The notes under the pieces are model-generated. The model made no database searches and was not told the DNA's origin. It saw only the letters and a program-made list of their open reading frames with translations. Of a DNA stretch of 64,000 nt, positions 61,377 through 64,000 are shown piece after piece; within the stretch, counting starts at the first letter, position 1; the number at the start of each line of letters is the position of its first letter. This DNA is from Nocardia sp. NBC_01730. GTDB taxonomy: Bacteria; Actinomycetota; Actinomycetes; Mycobacteriales; Mycobacteriaceae. The stretch is taken from positions 5,084,001 to 5,148,000 of the forward strand of contig NZ_CP109162.1 in the NCBI RefSeq assembly GCF_035920445.1. The letters run 5' to 3'. Position numbers and translations under genes: made by a program.

Positions 61377-62780
61377 ATGAGGAGCGCCGAAGGCCGCGGG
61401 CAGAACGCGGGATTTCCGAGGGGCGAGGACCCCGGCGGGACGACGAACGGCCTGAAGCGGGTGGTGGCCGCGTCGATGGCGGGCACGGTCGTCGAATGGT
61501 ATGAGTTCTTTCTCTACGGCACCGCCGCCACGCTCGTGTTCAGCAAGGTGTTCTTCGCGAAGGACACCAGCGATCTGGACGCCATCCTGGCCGCCTTCGT
61601 GACCTACGCCGTCGGTTTCGCCGCGCGCCCACTGGGCGGCGTCGTCTTCGGGCACTTCGGCGACAAGTACGGCCGCAAGAAGCTGCTGCAGTTCAGCCTG
61701 GTGCTGGTGGGCGCGGCGACGTTTCTGATGGGCTGTCTGCCGACCTACGCGCAGATCGGTTACTGGGCGCCCGCGCTGCTGGTCTTGCTGCGCTTCATCC
61801 AGGGTTTCGCGGTCGGCGGGGAATGGGGCGGCGCGGTCCTGTTGGTCGCCGAACACAGTCCGAGCCGAAGCCGGGGCTTCTGGGCGAGCTGGCCGCAGGC
61901 GGGCGTGCCCGCAGGCAACCTGCTGGCGACGATGGTTCTGCTCGTGCTCACTTCGACGCTCTCGGACGCCGCGTTCCTCAGCTGGGGCTGGCGGGTGGCG
62001 TTCTGGCTGTCCGCGGTGGTGGTGCTGGTCGGCTACTACATCCGCACGAAGATCACCGACGCGCCCATTTTCGTCGCCGCACAGCGGGAAGCCGAGCAGA
62101 TCAAGGCGACCTCGCTCAGCGTCGTCGAGGTACTGCGCCGCTATCCGCGCGGCGTGCTCACAGCCATGGGGCTGCGTTTCGGCGAGAACGTCATGTACTA
62201 CCTGGTGGTCACCTTCACCATCACCTACCTGAAGGTGCAGGTGCACGTCGATACCAAGGTGATCCTGTGGTGGCTGCTCGCCGCGCACGCGGTGCACTTC
62301 GCGATGGTCCCGCTCGCGGGCAAGATGTCCGACCGCTTCGGCAGACGACCGGTCTACTTCGTCGGGGCGCTGACCGCGGGCACCTGGGGCTTCTTCGCCT
62401 TTCCGATGATGGACAGCGGCCACAACGTGATCATCCTGTCCGCGATCATCATCGGCCTGGTCTTCCACGCCCTGATGTACGCGGGGCAGCCCGCGATCAT
62501 GGCGGAGATGTTCCCCACGCGGATGCGCTATTCCGGCGTGTCCTTGGGCTATCAGGTCACCTCGATCGTGGCCGGGTCGCTGGCCCCGATCATCGCTGTC
62601 CGGCTGCTCAACACCTACCACTCCGCGGTGCCGATCGCCTGGTACCTGGCGGGCGCGGCCGCGATCACCGCGATAGCGGTGCTCGTGGCCAAGGAAACGA
62701 AAGGACTGACCTTGGAAAGCGTCGACCTCGCGGACGCCGAAAGCCTCGGCGCGCACCCCGCAACGGTGCCGATGCGATGA
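61377..62780 (+). CDS. MHS-family MFS transporter (proton symporter for small organic acids or osmolytes)
   Basis: A 467-residue protein from ATG 61377 with GAAGGAGAG upstream. Signature segments: SMAGTVVEWYEFFLYGTAAT (TM1 of the metabolite:H+ symporter family), GHFGDKYGRKKLLQFSLVLV (A motif), LRFIQGFAVGGEWGGAVLLV (RxxQGxxxGGEWGG), and GKMSDRFGRRPVYFVGAL in the second half. MHS transporters import dicarboxylates, shikimate, betaine, proline or similar. The next gene, a 3-hydroxybutyrate dehydrogenase overlapping by 4 bases, suggests the substrate is 3-hydroxybutyrate or a related acid (inference). Confidence 0.9.
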   Translation: MRSAEGRGQNAGFPRGEDPGGTTNGLKRVVAASMAGTVVEWYEFFLYGTAATLVFSKVFFAKDTSDLDAILAAFVTYAVGFAARPLGGVVFGHFGDKYGRKKLLQFSLVLVGAATFLMGCLPTYAQIGYWAPALLVLLRFIQGFAVGGEWGGAVLLVAEHSPSRSRGFWASWPQAGVPAGNLLATMVLLVLTSTLSDAAFLSWGWRVAFWLSAVVVLVGYYIRTKITDAPIFVAAQREAEQIKATSLSVVEVLRRYPRGVLTAMGLRFGENVMYYLVVTFTITYLKVQVHVDTKVILWWLLAAHAVHFAMVPLAGKMSDRFGRRPVYFVGALTAGTWGFFAFPMMDSGHNVIILSAIIIGLVFHALMYAGQPAIMAEMFPTRMRYSGVSLGYQVTSIVAGSLAPIIAVRLLNTYHSAVPIAWYLAGAAAITAIAVLVAKETKGLTLESVDLADAESLGAHPATVPMR

Positions 62781-63523
62781 GCGACCTCGACGGGCGTTCG
62801 GCCCTGGTCACCGGCGGCGCGAGCGGCATAGGCGCAGCATGCGCACGGGAGCTGGCGGCACGCGGCGCCCACGTCACCGTCGCCGACATCGACGATGGCG
62901 GCGCCGAAGCCGTGGCCCGCGAGCTGGGCGGAAAATCCTGGGCGGTGGACCTTCTCGACGTCGATGCGCTGGAATCGCTGGAGCTGGAGACCGACATCCT
63001 GGTGAACAACGCCGGGGTGCAGCACATCAGCCCGATCCAGGACTTCGCGCCGCGCCGGTTCCGCGAATTGCTCGCGCTGATGGTCGAGGCGCCGTTCCTG
63101 CTGGTACGCGCGGCCCTGCCGCACATGTATCGGCAGGGCTTCGGCCGGATCGTCAACATCTCCTCGGTGCACGGCCTGCGGGCCTCGGAGTACAAGGTCG
63201 CCTACGTGACGGCCAAGCACGGGCTCGAGGGGCTGTCGAAAGTGACCGCGCTGGAAGGTGGACACCACGGCGTGACGAGCAACTGCGTCAATCCCGGCTA
63301 CGTCCGAACGCCGTTGGTGGACAAGCAGATCGCCGACCAGGCCGCAGCGCACGGCATCGCCGAGCAGGAGGTGCTGGAGAAGATCCTGCTCACCGAGAGC
63401 GCGATCAAGCGCCTCGTCGATCCGGAGGAGGTCGCGGCACTGGTTGGCTGGCTCGCGTCGCCGCGCGCGGGCATGGTCACCGGCGCCTCCTACACGATGG
63501 ACGGCGGTTGGAGCGCGCGATGA
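62777..63523 (+). CDS. 3-hydroxybutyrate dehydrogenase (SDR family)
   Basis: A 248-residue classical SDR: SALVTGGASGIGAACARELA (NAD site), ILVNNAGVQHISPIQDF, catalytic Ser in GRIVNISSVHG, and Tyr/Lys in YVTAKHGLEGLSKV. The segment TSNCVNPGYVRTPLVDKQI and C-terminal VTGASYTMDGGWSAR match D-3-hydroxybutyrate dehydrogenases, which oxidise (R)-3-hydroxybutyrate to acetoacetate with NAD+. ATG 62777 overlaps the transporter stop (ATGA), so the two form an operon. Ends 8 bases before the convergent TetR gene. Confidence 0.85.
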   Translation: MSDLDGRSALVTGGASGIGAACARELAARGAHVTVADIDDGGAEAVARELGGKSWAVDLLDVDALESLELETDILVNNAGVQHISPIQDFAPRRFRELLALMVEAPFLLVRAALPHMYRQGFGRIVNISSVHGLRASEYKVAYVTAKHGLEGLSKVTALEGGHHGVTSNCVNPGYVRTPLVDKQIADQAAAHGIAEQEVLEKILLTESAIKRLVDPEEVAALVGWLASPRAGMVTGASYTMDGGWSAR

Positions 63524-63531
63524 GGGTGCGC

Positions 63532-64000
63532 TCAACCGAGTGCGGCCAGCGCCATGCTGCGCAGCACCGGGCGGGCACGGACGGCGGTCGCCATGGTCGC
63601 GCTGTGCGGGGTGGAGTTGATCAAGCCGAACGCGGCGTGGGCCTGCACCCGCGCCGTCTCCTCGGGTAGGTCTTGGTGCAGCTCGCGCAGCACCGCGACC
63701 CAGATCTCCACGTACTGACGCTGGGTGCGGCGGATCTCGCGGCGGGCGGCCGCCGGCACGTTGTCCAGGTCACGGTCCTGGATGCGGATCAGCTCCGGCT
63801 CGCCGAGCGCGAAGTCCAGGTGGTGGTCGACCAGCCCGGCCAGCGCGTCCGCCGCGGCAGTGGTCGCCGCGACCACCGCCTTGCCGCCTGCGAGCAGCCG
63901 CTGACTGACTCCGACGAGCAATTCGACCAGCAGCGCCTCCTTGTTCGGGAAGTGCCGATAGACGGCCGGGCCGCTGATTCCGACGGCGGCGCCGAGGTCG
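63532..64000 (-). CDS. TetR-family transcriptional regulator, partial at its N-terminus
   Basis: Stop at 63532-63534; the frame is open to the window edge. The visible part begins within the HTH (DLGAAVGISGPAVYRHFPNK, EALLVELLVGVSQRL), then the helical ligand domain (DHHLDFALGEPELIRIQDRD; VQAHAAFGLINSTPHS). The FGLINSTPHS stretch and length resemble mycolata TetR proteins that control acyl-CoA metabolism, but the ligand is unknown. It converges with the 3-hydroxybutyrate dehydrogenase gene. Confidence 0.88.
   Translation of the reverse strand, partial: DLGAAVGISGPAVYRHFPNKEALLVELLVGVSQRLLAGGKAVVAATTAAADALAGLVDHHLDFALGEPELIRIQDRDLDNVPAAARREIRRTQRQYVEIWVAVLRELHQDLPEETARVQAHAAFGLINSTPHSATMATAVRARPVLRSMALAALG

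Overview
The window is high-GC actinobacterial DNA. The gene content (a giant non-ribosomal peptide synthetase, an F420-type PPOX flavoprotein, ergothioneine methyltransferase EgtD, a gas vesicle operon without gvpN/gvpC, small secreted proteins) fits a mycolic-acid actinomycete, most likely Nocardia. That placement is an inference from gene content; there is no rRNA or other marker gene here.

Layout. 1-4.1 kb: end of a WYL-type regulator, a 37-aa ORF with a perfect Shine-Dalgarno, two small exported proteins, an alpha/beta hydrolase divergent from an AraC regulator, and the remnant of a CGNR zinc-finger gene. 4.1-8.8 kb: an NmrA-like oxidoreductase, an isopentenyltransferase of the cytokinin Ipt/Tmr type, a deletion scar joining the 3' halves of a divergent VOC/MarR pair, then a TetR regulator divergent from a three-gene redox operon (thioredoxin-fold protein, DUF1772 membrane protein, tautomerase-YHS fusion) with twin palindromic operators between them. 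8.8-10.4 kb: an orphan DUF234-type ATPase with a palindrome on its promoter.

10.5-48.5 kb, minus strand: one NRPS gene of about 12,660 residues. It has ten complete modules, then an eleventh condensation domain fused to a degenerate adenylation domain. There is no thioesterase or reductase. Pocket residues predict acyl?-X-Ser-Ser-D-Thr-Ser-Ser-Z-X-X-D-Y, where X (modules 1, 8, 9) shares one unusual pocket. Modules 8/9 and 7/10 contain near-identical DNA tracts, and many surface loops carry short in-frame repeats, including a 33-bp unit present five times.

48.8-55.2 kb: cobM (cobalamin synthesis), then a compact plus-strand gas vesicle operon (two accessory genes, gvpA, gvpF, gvpG, gvpO, gvpJ, gvpL, gvpS, gvpK), mostly with overlapping start/stop codons. 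55.2-60.3 kb: a PPOX oxidoreductase, a drug-type MFS exporter, a stand-alone egtD behind two hairpins, then what look like degraded MFS and ATP-grasp genes in a somewhat AT-richer stretch. 60.3-64 kb: a LysR regulator divergent from an MHS-family transporter and a 3-hydroxybutyrate dehydrogenase (probably an uptake-plus-oxidation operon), ending with a partial TetR regulator.

No CRISPR array, tRNA, rRNA, complete insertion sequence or prophage was seen. Domain borders inside the NRPS are approximate, and all identities were judged by eye.
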